Numbered from the stretch's first letter, positions 1 to 6,353 are shown. The stretch is DNA of 6,353 nucleotides from JAQGMO01 sp050954505 (GCA_050954505.1 JBPBPY010000396.1:1-6353); one strand, 5' to 3'. Made by a program: numbers and translations. The notes: a model not told the origin generated them from the sequence alone.

Positions 1-84
1 GCCACACGATTCGAAAAACTGGCTAGGAATTTCAAAGCGATTCTCTTCCTGGCTTGCACTTTTATTTGGCTTAAACTGAATTGA
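1..84 (+). CDS. IS5-family transposase, C-terminal fragment (5' end outside window)
   Basis: This is the last 27 codons of a DDE transposase, reading in frame from the first base to a TGA at 82-84. The peptide contains TRFEKLARNF, then the hydrophobic stretch KAILFLACTFIWLK. It matches the usual end of IS427-group IS5 transposases, where a helix of the type 'ATRYDKLARNF' is followed by a hydrophobic tail ending in 'WL'. The catalytic DDE residues lie upstream and cannot be seen, so whether the enzyme is intact is unknown. It is too short for ordinary ORF calling and would be missed. The assignment rests on recalled family similarity, not on a search. Confidence 0.72.
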   Translation, partial: ATRFEKLARNFKAILFLACTFIWLKLN

Positions 85-94
85 GGACACGCCC
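1..94 (+). mobile_element. Right end of an IS5-family (IS427-like) insertion sequence
   Basis: The left edge of the window lies inside an insertion sequence. Frame 1 on the plus strand encodes a transposase C-terminus that stops at 82-84, and within ten bases of that stop comes the sequence GAGGACACGCCC (83-94). Read inward from the right this is GGGCGTGTCCTC, which looks like a terminal inverted repeat. It is followed directly by TAG, so the element abuts CTAG (94-97), matching the TA/CTAG target preference known for the IS427 group. Composition stays AT-rich beyond this point and rises sharply at the exporter gene. The left end, the other inverted repeat and the second target copy are outside the window, so the exact boundary is inferred. 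Confidence 0.72.
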
Positions 95-358
95 TAGATT
101 ATTGTTAACTATTTTCAGCGTCGCAAACTTGCAGATGCATCAGCTGGGCAAACCACTTGAACGTTCTCAATCAGAAGAATGAGCCTGCGTTGGAAGGAAC
201 CTGTTTTGATATCAAAACTACAACTCCATCCTGCCTGTAGGTGGCACACTGATCGCTTTTGGTTCCATATAATTTTGCAGGCGTCATCGAGTGGTCATTC
301 CTGCGACAAGTTTGCTGCGTTCCCACCGCACATTTTCAAGCAGTCCTCGGCGACACCC
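95..358. other. Gap between IS end and exporter gene; no supportable gene
   Basis: This 264-base stretch separates the IS end from the 3' end of the exporter gene. By hand count, bases 1-360 are about 46% G+C, whereas a sample inside the exporter (661-720) is about 68%. All frames are broken by stops at short range. The plus-strand frames that start here run on only as antisense of the exporter. The longest self-contained candidate is a 38-codon minus-strand frame (171-287) with no convincing ribosome binding site and no recognisable similarity. I found no hairpin plus T-run that would terminate the exporter transcript. The one clear structure is the palindrome at 203-218. The stretch may be old non-coding DNA, the remnant of a disrupted gene, or DNA that came with the IS. 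Confidence 0.6.
203..218. repeat. Perfect 16-bp palindrome GTTTTGATATCAAAAC
   Basis: The sequence is identical to its reverse complement over 16 bases and has no spacer; the symmetry breaks at the next base on each side (T202 and T219). A palindrome without a loop is a poor hairpin or terminator but a typical shape for an operator bound by a homodimeric regulator. It contains the TTGAT/ATCAA half-sites of an FNR/Anr box but lacks the 4-base spacer such boxes need, so it is not assigned to that family. No flanking promoter or downstream gene could be assigned, so its role is open. Confidence 0.45.
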
Positions 359-2191
359 CTATTCCACTTCCTCGCCAAGAAATCCGCCGCTTTGATGGGC
401 CCACAGTCTTGCATACACGCCTCCCGCCGCCAGCAATTGTGCATGCGAGCCCTGCTCCACGACACGGCCATGGTCGAGCACCACGAGGCGGTCCATCGCG
501 GCAATCGTCGACAGGCGATGGGCAATTGCCACCACGGTCTTGCCTTCCATCAGACGATACAGGCTGGCCTGGATGGCGGTTTCGACTTCCGAGTCCAGGG
601 CACTGGTGGCTTCGTCGAGCAGCAGGATGGGCGCGTCCTTCAACATCACCCGGGCAATGGCGATACGCTGGCGCTGTCCGCCGGAGAGCTTGACGCCGCG
701 TTCGCCGACATGGGCGTCATAGCCACGCCGTCCCGCCATGTCGGAGAGGCCGGCGATGAAGACATCGGCTTCGGCGCGTGCCGCGGCGCTGGCCATCTCG
801 GCTTCGGTGGCCTCCGGCCGGCCGTACATGATGTTGTCGCGCACCGAGCGGTGCAGCAGCGACGTGTCCTGCGTGACCATGCCGACCTGGGCGCGCAGGC
901 TTTCCTGCGTCACGCCGGCAACGTCCTGGCCGTCGATGAGAATGCGGCCCTGCTCGACATCATAGAAACGCAACAGCAGGTTGGTGATGGTTGACTTGCC
1001 GGCCCCCGAGCGCCCGACCAGGCCGATTTTTTCACCGGATTGGATGGTCAGCGACAGGTGGTCGATCACCGGGCAGCTGCCGCCATAGCCGAAGCTGACG
1101 TCATCGAAGCGGATTTCGCCCCGGGTCACCGACAGCGGTGTGGCATCGGCACGGTCATGCACATCATGGGTGCGCGAAAGCGTGTTGACACCGTCCTGCA
1201 CCGTGCCGATCTGCTCGAACAGGCTGGACATCTCCCACATCACCCAGTGGGAGATGCCGTTCAGGCGCAAGGCCATTGCAGTGGTTGCGGCCAGCGCGCC
1301 GATCCCCAGTGCACCATGGGTCCACAGCCACAACGATACGCCGGCGGTGGAAATGATCAGCAGCATGCCCAGCAAATGGTTGACGATCTCGAATGCCGAG
1401 ACCAGCCGCATCTGGCCGTGCACGGTGACCAGGAACTCCTGCATGGCCGTGCGGGCATAACCGGCTTCGCGGCCGGCGTGGGAAAACAGCTTGACGGTGG
1501 CGATGTTGGTATAGGCATCGGTAATGCGGCCCGTCATCGTCGAGCGTGCATCGGCCTGCGATTGCGCCACGCTGGCCAGGCGCGGCACGAAATACTTCAA
1601 GGCCAGGATGTACAAGGCGATCCAGCCGAGGAAAGGCAGCAGCATCCAGATGTCGAAGCTGCCCACCAGCAGCAGCAGCGTGACCACATAGATGGTCACG
1701 AACACCAGGATGTCGGCAACGATCATGTAGACATCACGCACCGCCAGCGCAGTCTGCATCACCTTGGTGGCGATGCGGCCGGCAAATTCATCCTGATAGA
1801 AAGACATGCTCTGGCTGAGCATCAGGCGGTGAAAATTCCAGCGCAACATCATCGGGAAATTACCCGACAAGGCCTGATGCTTGAACATGGTTTGCAACGC
1901 CACCAGCAGGACGCTGCCCAGCAGGATCGCCCCCAGCAGCAACAGGTTGCCACGCTGCTCGGTCCATAGCATGGCCGGGGCCACCTTGCCAAGCACGTCC
2001 ACCACCTTGCCCATCATGGCAAACAGCAGGGCTTCGAATGCCCCGATCGACGCGGTCAGCAAGGTCATCGACAGGATGCAGCGGCGCACGCCTGCGGTGC
2101 AGCGCCACAGGAAAGCCAGCAGATTCGGCGGCGGCGGTGTGATCAGTGGAGCGGGAAACGGGTGCAGCAATCTTTCAAACAGGCCAAACAT
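359..2191 (-). CDS. ABC exporter half-transporter (fused permease and ATP-binding domains)
   Basis: This is a complete 610-residue type I ABC exporter half-transporter of the MsbA/multidrug type, which should work as an inner-membrane dimer moving a lipid or hydrophobic compound outward. A short proline-rich N-terminus (residues 12-22) precedes the membrane domain. Hydrophobic helices lie near 36-66, 82-101, 155-176, 181-199, 262-290 and 293-311. The ATPase domain follows: A-loop region with Tyr369, Walker A GRSGAGKST (393-401), Q-loop Gln441, signature LSGGQ (502-506), Walker B ILLLDEATS (522-530, catalytic Glu527), D-loop SALD and switch His558. All key residues are intact and the length is normal. 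The ATG at 2191 is preceded by GGAG (2197-2200) with a 5-base spacer, a good ribosome binding site. It is transcribed divergently from the UvrA-like gene, 240 bases apart. The substrate cannot be told from sequence. The family is certain, the specific role is not. Confidence 0.93.
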   Translation of the reverse strand: MFGLFERLLHPFPAPLITPPPPNLLAFLWRCTAGVRRCILSMTLLTASIGAFEALLFAMMGKVVDVLGKVAPAMLWTEQRGNLLLLGAILLGSVLLVALQTMFKHQALSGNFPMMLRWNFHRLMLSQSMSFYQDEFAGRIATKVMQTALAVRDVYMIVADILVFVTIYVVTLLLLVGSFDIWMLLPFLGWIALYILALKYFVPRLASVAQSQADARSTMTGRITDAYTNIATVKLFSHAGREAGYARTAMQEFLVTVHGQMRLVSAFEIVNHLLGMLLIISTAGVSLWLWTHGALGIGALAATTAMALRLNGISHWVMWEMSSLFEQIGTVQDGVNTLSRTHDVHDRADATPLSVTRGEIRFDDVSFGYGGSCPVIDHLSLTIQSGEKIGLVGRSGAGKSTITNLLLRFYDVEQGRILIDGQDVAGVTQESLRAQVGMVTQDTSLLHRSVRDNIMYGRPEATEAEMASAAARAEADVFIAGLSDMAGRRGYDAHVGERGVKLSGGQRQRIAIARVMLKDAPILLLDEATSALDSEVETAIQASLYRLMEGKTVVAIAHRLSTIAAMDRLVVLDHGRVVEQGSHAQLLAAGGVYARLWAHQSGGFLGEEVE

Positions 2192-2431
2192 TCATTCTCC
2201 AGTCCTTGCGTCGTGGCGTGACTGGCGCGGGCGGTCAGCCTGGTCGCGCATTGCCACAACATGGCGTGCGGTTTTTATCGAACGACGATTATCGCGCCAA
2301 ATCTGCGCGCATGCGCTCGCAGCGCACCTCCCCGTTTGCCGATGGCTTATGCGTGCTGGCGCACCGACCATTGTTTAACAAGCAAGTAGGATGAATTCAT
2401 TCCCTCTCATTGCTCTGCGGATCTGCATTTC
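2192..2431. promoter_or_regulatory. Divergent intergenic region between exporter and UvrA-like gene
   Basis: These 240 bases must hold the 5' signals of both flanking genes unless a promoter lies further off. On the minus strand, GATAAT (plus-strand 2288-2293) is a 5/6 match to a -10 box about 95 bases before the exporter start, but I see no acceptable -35 partner. On the plus strand, TTGTTT (2371-2376) is a possible -35 with only a poor -10 partner. The minus-strand GGAG at 2197-2200 is the exporter's ribosome binding site. GC-rich dyads lie at 2307-2326. No LexA box of the CTGT-N8-ACAG form is present. No ORF of its own is supported here. Confidence 0.5.
2312..2326. repeat. Small inverted repeat TGCGCT-CGC-AGCGCA
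   Basis: A perfect 6-bp inverted repeat with a 3-base centre, partly overlapping a 10-bp palindrome GCGCATGCGC at 2307-2316. It lies in the middle of the divergent intergenic region, about 105 bases before the UvrA-like gene's ATG and 120 bases before the exporter's start. It could be an operator or a small hairpin, but in GC-rich DNA such short dyads also arise by chance. No T-run follows on either strand, so it is not an intrinsic terminator. Confidence 0.25.
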
Positions 2432-5233
2432 ATGGCCAACTCATCGTCGAACCCCGTACCCGCCCCCAACGCATTGTCAAAAACCGGCGCACCGCGCCGC
2501 TCGAAAAAAACCGCGGCGGAAAATCGCCGGGGGCCTTCACCGTTGCCGGATGCATCCGTCCCGGCCCAGACGCGACAGCAGCAGCCACCGGCATTCGCGC
2601 AGGCTGACATGCAAGGCCATGTACGGGTACGCGGCGCCCGCGAGCATAACCTGAAGAATGTCGACGTCGACATCCCGCGCAATGCGCTGGTAGTGTTTAC
2701 CGGTGTCTCCGGTTCGGGCAAGTCGTCGCTGGCATTCGGCACCTTGTACGCCGAAGCCCAGCGCCGCTACCTGGAGTCGGTGTCACCCTATGCACGGCGG
2801 CTGTTCAACCAGATGCCGGTGCCGGAAGTCGATCAAATCGACGGCCTGCCGCCTGCCGTGGCGCTGCAGCAGCAGCGCGGCGCACCGACCACGCGCTCCT
2901 CGGTGGGCAGCGTCACCACGCTGGCCAACCTGTTGCGCATGCTGTATTCGCGTGCCGGCGACTATCCTGCCGGGCAGGAATTGTTGTACGCCGAATCGTT
3001 TTCACCGAATACGCCTGAAGGGGCATGCACCGAATGCCATGGGCTCGGGCGCATCTATGAAGTCACCGAACAGACCATGGTGCCCGATCCCGGCCTGACC
3101 ATTCGCGAGCGCGCCGTGGCAGCCTGGCCCACCGCCTGGCACGGCCAGAACCTGCGTGAAATCCTCATGACGCTGGGTTATGACGTCGACATTCCGTGGC
3201 GCGATCTGCCAAAAAAACAGCGTGACTGGATCTTGTTTACCGATGAACAGCCGGTAGTGCCGGTGTATTCGGGGTTTTCCGCCGCCGAGGTACGCGCCGC
3301 TCTGAAACGCCGCGCCACGCCCAGCTACCAGGGCACCTTCACGGGCGCGCGCAAATACGTGCTGCAAACCTTTGCCGGCAGTCACAGCGCATTGATGAAA
3401 AAACGCGTGGCGCAGTACATGCGTGGTGCAGCCTGCCCGGTCTGTACCGGCAAGCGCCTGCAGCAGGCCGCGCTGTCGGTGCGGTTTGCCGGATTCGACA
3501 TTGCCGACATGGCACGCCTGCCGCTGAAGCAACTGCGCAGCCTGTTTGCCCCCTATGCCGACGCCGGCCAGGACGCTGGCGTGCAGGCAAACAGCCAGGC
3601 GGCAAAGATGAAAGGCAGCAAGGCAACCGCAGCAAGCAGGAAGCAGCAGCGCGAGCATCCGGAAAAAACCATCGTCAAGCAGCGCATTGCCGCCGACCTG
3701 GTTGCCCGCCTCGATGTGCTGCTCGATCTTGGACTTGGCTACCTGTCGCTTGACCGTGCCACGCCGACCTTGTCTCCCGGGGAGCTGCAGCGGCTGCGCC
3801 TGGCCACGCAGGTGCGCTCGAATCTGTTCGGCGTGGTGTATGTACTCGACGAACCCTCAGCCGGCCTGCATCCGGCCGATACCGAAGCCTTGCTCAGTGC
3901 CTTGGCGCGCTTGAAGGCGGCAGGCAATTCCCTGTTCGTGGTCGAACATGACCTCGATGTGATCCGCCAGGCCGACTGGATCGTCGATGTCGGGCCCGAT
4001 GCCGGTGAACATGGCGGCACGGTTCTCTACAGCGGGCCGCCGGCCGGGCTGCAAGGCGTGGCCGCTTCACGCACCCGCCATTATCTGTTCGACCAGGCAC
4101 GCTTGCCTGTACCCGCCGCGCGCCAGCCATCGGGGTGGATCAAGCTCGCCGGCGTCAGCCGCAACAATTTGCAGCAGCTCGATGCCGCCTTCCCGCGCGG
4201 CTTGCTCACCAGCGTGACAGGCGTCTCGGGTTCCGGAAAATCCAGCCTGGTCAGCCAGGCGCTGGTGGAAATGTGCGCCAGCTGGCTTGGGCAGGATCTT
4301 GCCGCCCACGAACAGGAAGACGACGATCCGCTGGCAGAGAGCGCGCAGGCCCCGGCCAGGATGGCAACGGACAGCGGCCTGGCAGCAAGTAACGGCAGTG
4401 CCGGCGGCGGCACCGTCAGCGGCATGGAAGGAATCAAACGCCTGGTGCGGGTCGACCAGAAACCGATTGGCCGCACGCCGCGTTCAAATCTGGCCACCTA
4501 TACCGGTTTGTTCGACCAGGTGCGCAAACTGTTTGCCCAGACCGACGACGCGCGCAAACGCCGTTTCGACGCTGGCCGGTTCTCCTTCAATGTCGCCAAG
4601 GGCCGCTGCGCCACCTGCCAGGGCGAGGGCCAGGTCATGGTGGAGCTGCTGTTTTTGCCCAGCGTGTATGCGCCCTGCCCGGCTTGCCACGGCGCGCGCT
4701 TCAACGATGCCACACTGGCGGTGCACTACCAGCAGCGCTCGATTGCCGATGTGCTGCGCATGACGGTCGACAGCGCAGCGGAATTCTTTGCCGATGACGC
4801 CTTGCTGCTGCGCGCCTTGACGGTATTGCGCGAAGTCGGCCTCGGTTATCTGCGCCTGGGACAATCGGCGACCGAGTTGTCTGGTGGCGAGGCGCAGCGC
4901 GTGAAACTGGCGACCGAACTGCAGCGCCCGCAACGCGGTGACACGCTCTACATCCTCGATGAACCGAGTACCGGGCTGCATCCGCTGGATGTCGACAAAC
5001 TCATGGCGCAGCTCAAGCGCCTGGTCGATGCCGGCAATACCGTGATCGTGGTGGAACATGAAATAAGCATGATTGCAGCCAGCGACTGGATCATCGACAT
5101 CGGACCCGGGGCAGGAGATGAAGGCGGCGAAATTGTCGCTTGCGGCACGCCGGCGGCGGTGGCTGCCAGCCGGCGCAGCCGTACGGCGCCGTATTTGCGC
5201 CGCGAACTGCAGCGCGCCTTCCTGCCTTCATAG
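2432..5233 (+). CDS. uvrA: UvrA-family excinuclease ATPase, class II (UvrA2-like, lacks UvrB-binding domain)
   Basis: This 933-residue tandem ABC ATPase is homologous to UvrA, the damage-recognition subunit of nucleotide excision repair. NBD I has Walker A GVSGSGKSS (91-99), signature LSPGE (447-451), Walker B VLDEPSAGLH (Asp473, Glu474) and His506. NBD II has Walker A GVSGSGKSS (597-605), signature LSGGE (816-820), Walker B ILDEPSTGLH (Asp843, Glu844) and His876. Two CxxC pairs (C199/C202 with C335/C338) and another two (C726/C729 with C749/C752) form the second and third UvrA zinc sites. The insertion domain spans about 225-330. Between LLRMLYSRAG (167-176) and SFSPNTPEGAC (189-199) the UvrB-binding domain and the first zinc pair are absent. 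Residues 1-59 are a low-complexity extension, since the family normally begins at the position of M60. ATG 2609 with AGG five bases upstream is therefore a plausible alternative start; an in-frame TAG at 2387 bounds the frame upstream. It is probably a UvrA paralogue rather than the main repair UvrA, and such relatives are linked to drug tolerance. Confidence 0.92.
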   Translation: MANSSSNPVPAPNALSKTGAPRRSKKTAAENRRGPSPLPDASVPAQTRQQQPPAFAQADMQGHVRVRGAREHNLKNVDVDIPRNALVVFTGVSGSGKSSLAFGTLYAEAQRRYLESVSPYARRLFNQMPVPEVDQIDGLPPAVALQQQRGAPTTRSSVGSVTTLANLLRMLYSRAGDYPAGQELLYAESFSPNTPEGACTECHGLGRIYEVTEQTMVPDPGLTIRERAVAAWPTAWHGQNLREILMTLGYDVDIPWRDLPKKQRDWILFTDEQPVVPVYSGFSAAEVRAALKRRATPSYQGTFTGARKYVLQTFAGSHSALMKKRVAQYMRGAACPVCTGKRLQQAALSVRFAGFDIADMARLPLKQLRSLFAPYADAGQDAGVQANSQAAKMKGSKATAASRKQQREHPEKTIVKQRIAADLVARLDVLLDLGLGYLSLDRATPTLSPGELQRLRLATQVRSNLFGVVYVLDEPSAGLHPADTEALLSALARLKAAGNSLFVVEHDLDVIRQADWIVDVGPDAGEHGGTVLYSGPPAGLQGVAASRTRHYLFDQARLPVPAARQPSGWIKLAGVSRNNLQQLDAAFPRGLLTSVTGVSGSGKSSLVSQALVEMCASWLGQDLAAHEQEDDDPLAESAQAPARMATDSGLAASNGSAGGGTVSGMEGIKRLVRVDQKPIGRTPRSNLATYTGLFDQVRKLFAQTDDARKRRFDAGRFSFNVAKGRCATCQGEGQVMVELLFLPSVYAPCPACHGARFNDATLAVHYQQRSIADVLRMTVDSAAEFFADDALLLRALTVLREVGLGYLRLGQSATELSGGEAQRVKLATELQRPQRGDTLYILDEPSTGLHPLDVDKLMAQLKRLVDAGNTVIVVEHEISMIAASDWIIDIGPGAGDEGGEIVACGTPAAVAASRRSRTAPYLRRELQRAFLPS

Positions 5234-6353
5234 CCAGAGCGATACCGAGTACAGCACCAGTCCAACCAGACCGCCGACCAGCGTGCCATTGATGCGGATG
5301 TATTGCAGGTCGCGGCCGACATACAGTTCGAACTTTTGCGAAACGGTCTCGGCATCCCATTTCTGGATCACCCGCTTGACCAGGTCGGCGATCACATGGC
5401 GCCGGCTGGAAATGGCATCGGCAACGAAGCTGCGCAGCCAGGCGTTGGGTTTTTCCTGGATCACGCTTTCCTGCGCCAGTGCGGCGCCCATGCCACGCAA
5501 GGCCCTGTCGATCTGTGCCACCACCTGCGACTGCGGCGAAGCCAGGTCATTCAACAGCCGTGCGCGCAGGTCATGCCAGACTTCCTGCGTATAGCTGCCG
5601 TACAGCGGATGGCTGAGGGTTTGTTCGACCACGGCCGCTATCTGCGCCTCATAGCTTGGCGAAGTGCGCAGCTGGGCGATGAATTCCTCGGCTTTCTGCT
5701 GGAAACGCTCGCGCCACGGACTGTCTTCCTGGCGCATTTCCTCGAGCGTGGCGCCGGCAGCTTCGATCAGCCGTTCGAACAGTTTTTCATCGACCAAACG
5801 CGGTAGCCAGCGTGGACTGTTGTCATGGATTTTCTGGCGGATGAACGGGCGATTGTCTTCAATGAGCGTGCCGGCCATGGCGAGCAGATGATCGAACAGC
5901 ACCTGGTGACGGCGGTCGGCGATCAGCACGCTGAGCACTTCCGCCAGCAGCGGCCCGAACTTCATGTTGCGCAAACCCTTGGCCAGCGTGGTCTGCATGA
6001 AGGCGCCAACGTCCTCGTCCTCGATCATGCGCATGATTGCCGGCACGGCGCGGGCAAGCTGGCGTGCAACTGCCTGGCTGTTTTCCGGCACCGCCATCCA
6101 GCTGGTTGCCGCGCCGGCAAAATCGATCTGCGCCAGCTCGTCAGCCAGCACTTCACGCGTCATGAAATTATGTTCAAGGAAGTTGGCCACCGAAGCGCCA
6201 ATACGATCCTTGTTGTTGGGAATGATGGCGGTATGCGGAATCGGCAAACCCAGCGGCCGGCGAAACAGGGCGGTGACGGCAAACCAGTCGGCCAGCGCCC
6301 CCACCATGGCAGCCTCGGCAAACGCAGCCACATAGGCCAAGCTGGCATGGCGC
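5228..6353 (-). CDS. DUF445 (YjiN-type) membrane protein, N-terminus outside window
   Basis: Of this protein, 374 residues are visible, and the frame stays open through the right edge. The TTG at 6338-6340 is an internal leucine, not the start: codons before it give R-H-A-S, and relatives such as E. coli YjiN carry about 45-50 further residues with an N-terminal membrane helix. Near the visible start is the family hallmark AEAAMVGALADWFAV, then LFRRPLGLPIPHTAIIP and NKDRIG (visible residues 12-52). The middle is long, charged and helical. The end has WDAETVSQKFEL, GRDLQYIRINGTLVGG and a final hydrophobic helix GLVGLVLYSVSLWL, matching the end of YjiN closely. The family's biochemical function is unknown to me; two terminal membrane anchors around a soluble helical region are expected. 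Its TGA overlaps the UvrA-like gene's TAG in a convergent arrangement. Confidence 0.9.
   Translation of the reverse strand, partial: RHASLAYVAAFAEAAMVGALADWFAVTALFRRPLGLPIPHTAIIPNNKDRIGASVANFLEHNFMTREVLADELAQIDFAGAATSWMAVPENSQAVARQLARAVPAIMRMIEDEDVGAFMQTTLAKGLRNMKFGPLLAEVLSVLIADRRHQVLFDHLLAMAGTLIEDNRPFIRQKIHDNSPRWLPRLVDEKLFERLIEAAGATLEEMRQEDSPWRERFQQKAEEFIAQLRTSPSYEAQIAAVVEQTLSHPLYGSYTQEVWHDLRARLLNDLASPQSQVVAQIDRALRGMGAALAQESVIQEKPNAWLRSFVADAISSRRHVIADLVKRVIQKWDAETVSQKFELYVGRDLQYIRINGTLVGGLVGLVLYSVSLWL

Noticed and set aside
203..218. FNR/Anr box reading of the palindrome
   Set aside because: FNR sites need TTGAT-N4-ATCAA; here the half-sites are fused with no spacer.
171..287. Minus-strand 38-codon frame in the left gap
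   Set aside because: No properly spaced ribosome binding site, no similarity I recognise, and such a length is expected by chance in lower-GC DNA.
179..994. Plus-strand open frame of 271 codons starting in the left gap
   Set aside because: Most of it is antisense to the exporter's ATPase domain. The part outside the gene shows no recognisable protein and no good ribosome binding site.
1664..1680. CAG/AGC triplet run looking like a microsatellite
   Set aside because: It lies in the exporter's membrane domain and encodes a leucine run in a transmembrane helix, so codon preference explains it.
1040..1969. Long plus-strand open frame of 309 codons
   Set aside because: It lies wholly antisense to the intact ABC exporter. 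Its His/Gln-rich, low-hydrophobicity product is what the reverse strand of a high-GC gene produces; no family features are visible.
2222..2238. CTG...CAG pair resembling a LexA (SOS) box upstream of the UvrA-like gene
   Set aside because: The spacing is 11 bases rather than 10 and the inner T/A bases of CTGT-N8-ACAG are missing, so it does not fit the consensus.
3002..3658. Minus-strand open frame of 218 codons inside the UvrA-like gene
   Set aside because: It is the antisense shadow of a clearly coding, fully conserved gene; the translation has no coherent domain.

Overview
The window reads as part of a betaproteobacterial chromosome, most likely Burkholderiales and perhaps Oxalobacteraceae. 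This is inferred from the high-GC genes, the style of the UvrA-like protein and the insertion-sequence type, and was not tested by any search. It holds three long genes plus the tail of an insertion sequence (IS). I see no CRISPR array, tRNA, rRNA or obvious new multi-gene system.

Layout. Bases 1-94 are the right end of an IS5-family (IS427-like) element: the last 27 codons of its transposase, then a terminal-repeat-like end abutting CTAG. Bases 95-358 are a lower-GC gap with no supportable gene but with a perfect 16-bp palindrome at 203-218. A complete type I ABC exporter half-transporter lies on the minus strand at 359-2191. A 240-bp divergent intergenic region follows at 2192-2431. A complete UvrA-family ATPase of the UvrA2 (class II) type lies on the plus strand at 2432-5233. 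Its stop codon overlaps that of a minus-strand DUF445/YjiN-type membrane protein, which runs off the right edge with its N-terminus missing.

How the parts relate. The exporter and the UvrA-like gene are divergently transcribed from one short region, so joint regulation is possible but not shown. The UvrA homologue keeps both ATPase modules and two Cys4 zinc sites but lacks the UvrB-binding domain and the first zinc site. It therefore probably does not load UvrB in the usual way. Relatives of this class have been linked to tolerance of DNA-binding drugs, and an adjacent multidrug-type exporter fits that idea loosely. The DUF445 gene is convergent and probably functionally separate. The most useful points for a reader are the domain loss and asymmetric ATPase signatures of the UvrA-like protein, the IS boundary, and the palindrome in the IS-adjacent gap.
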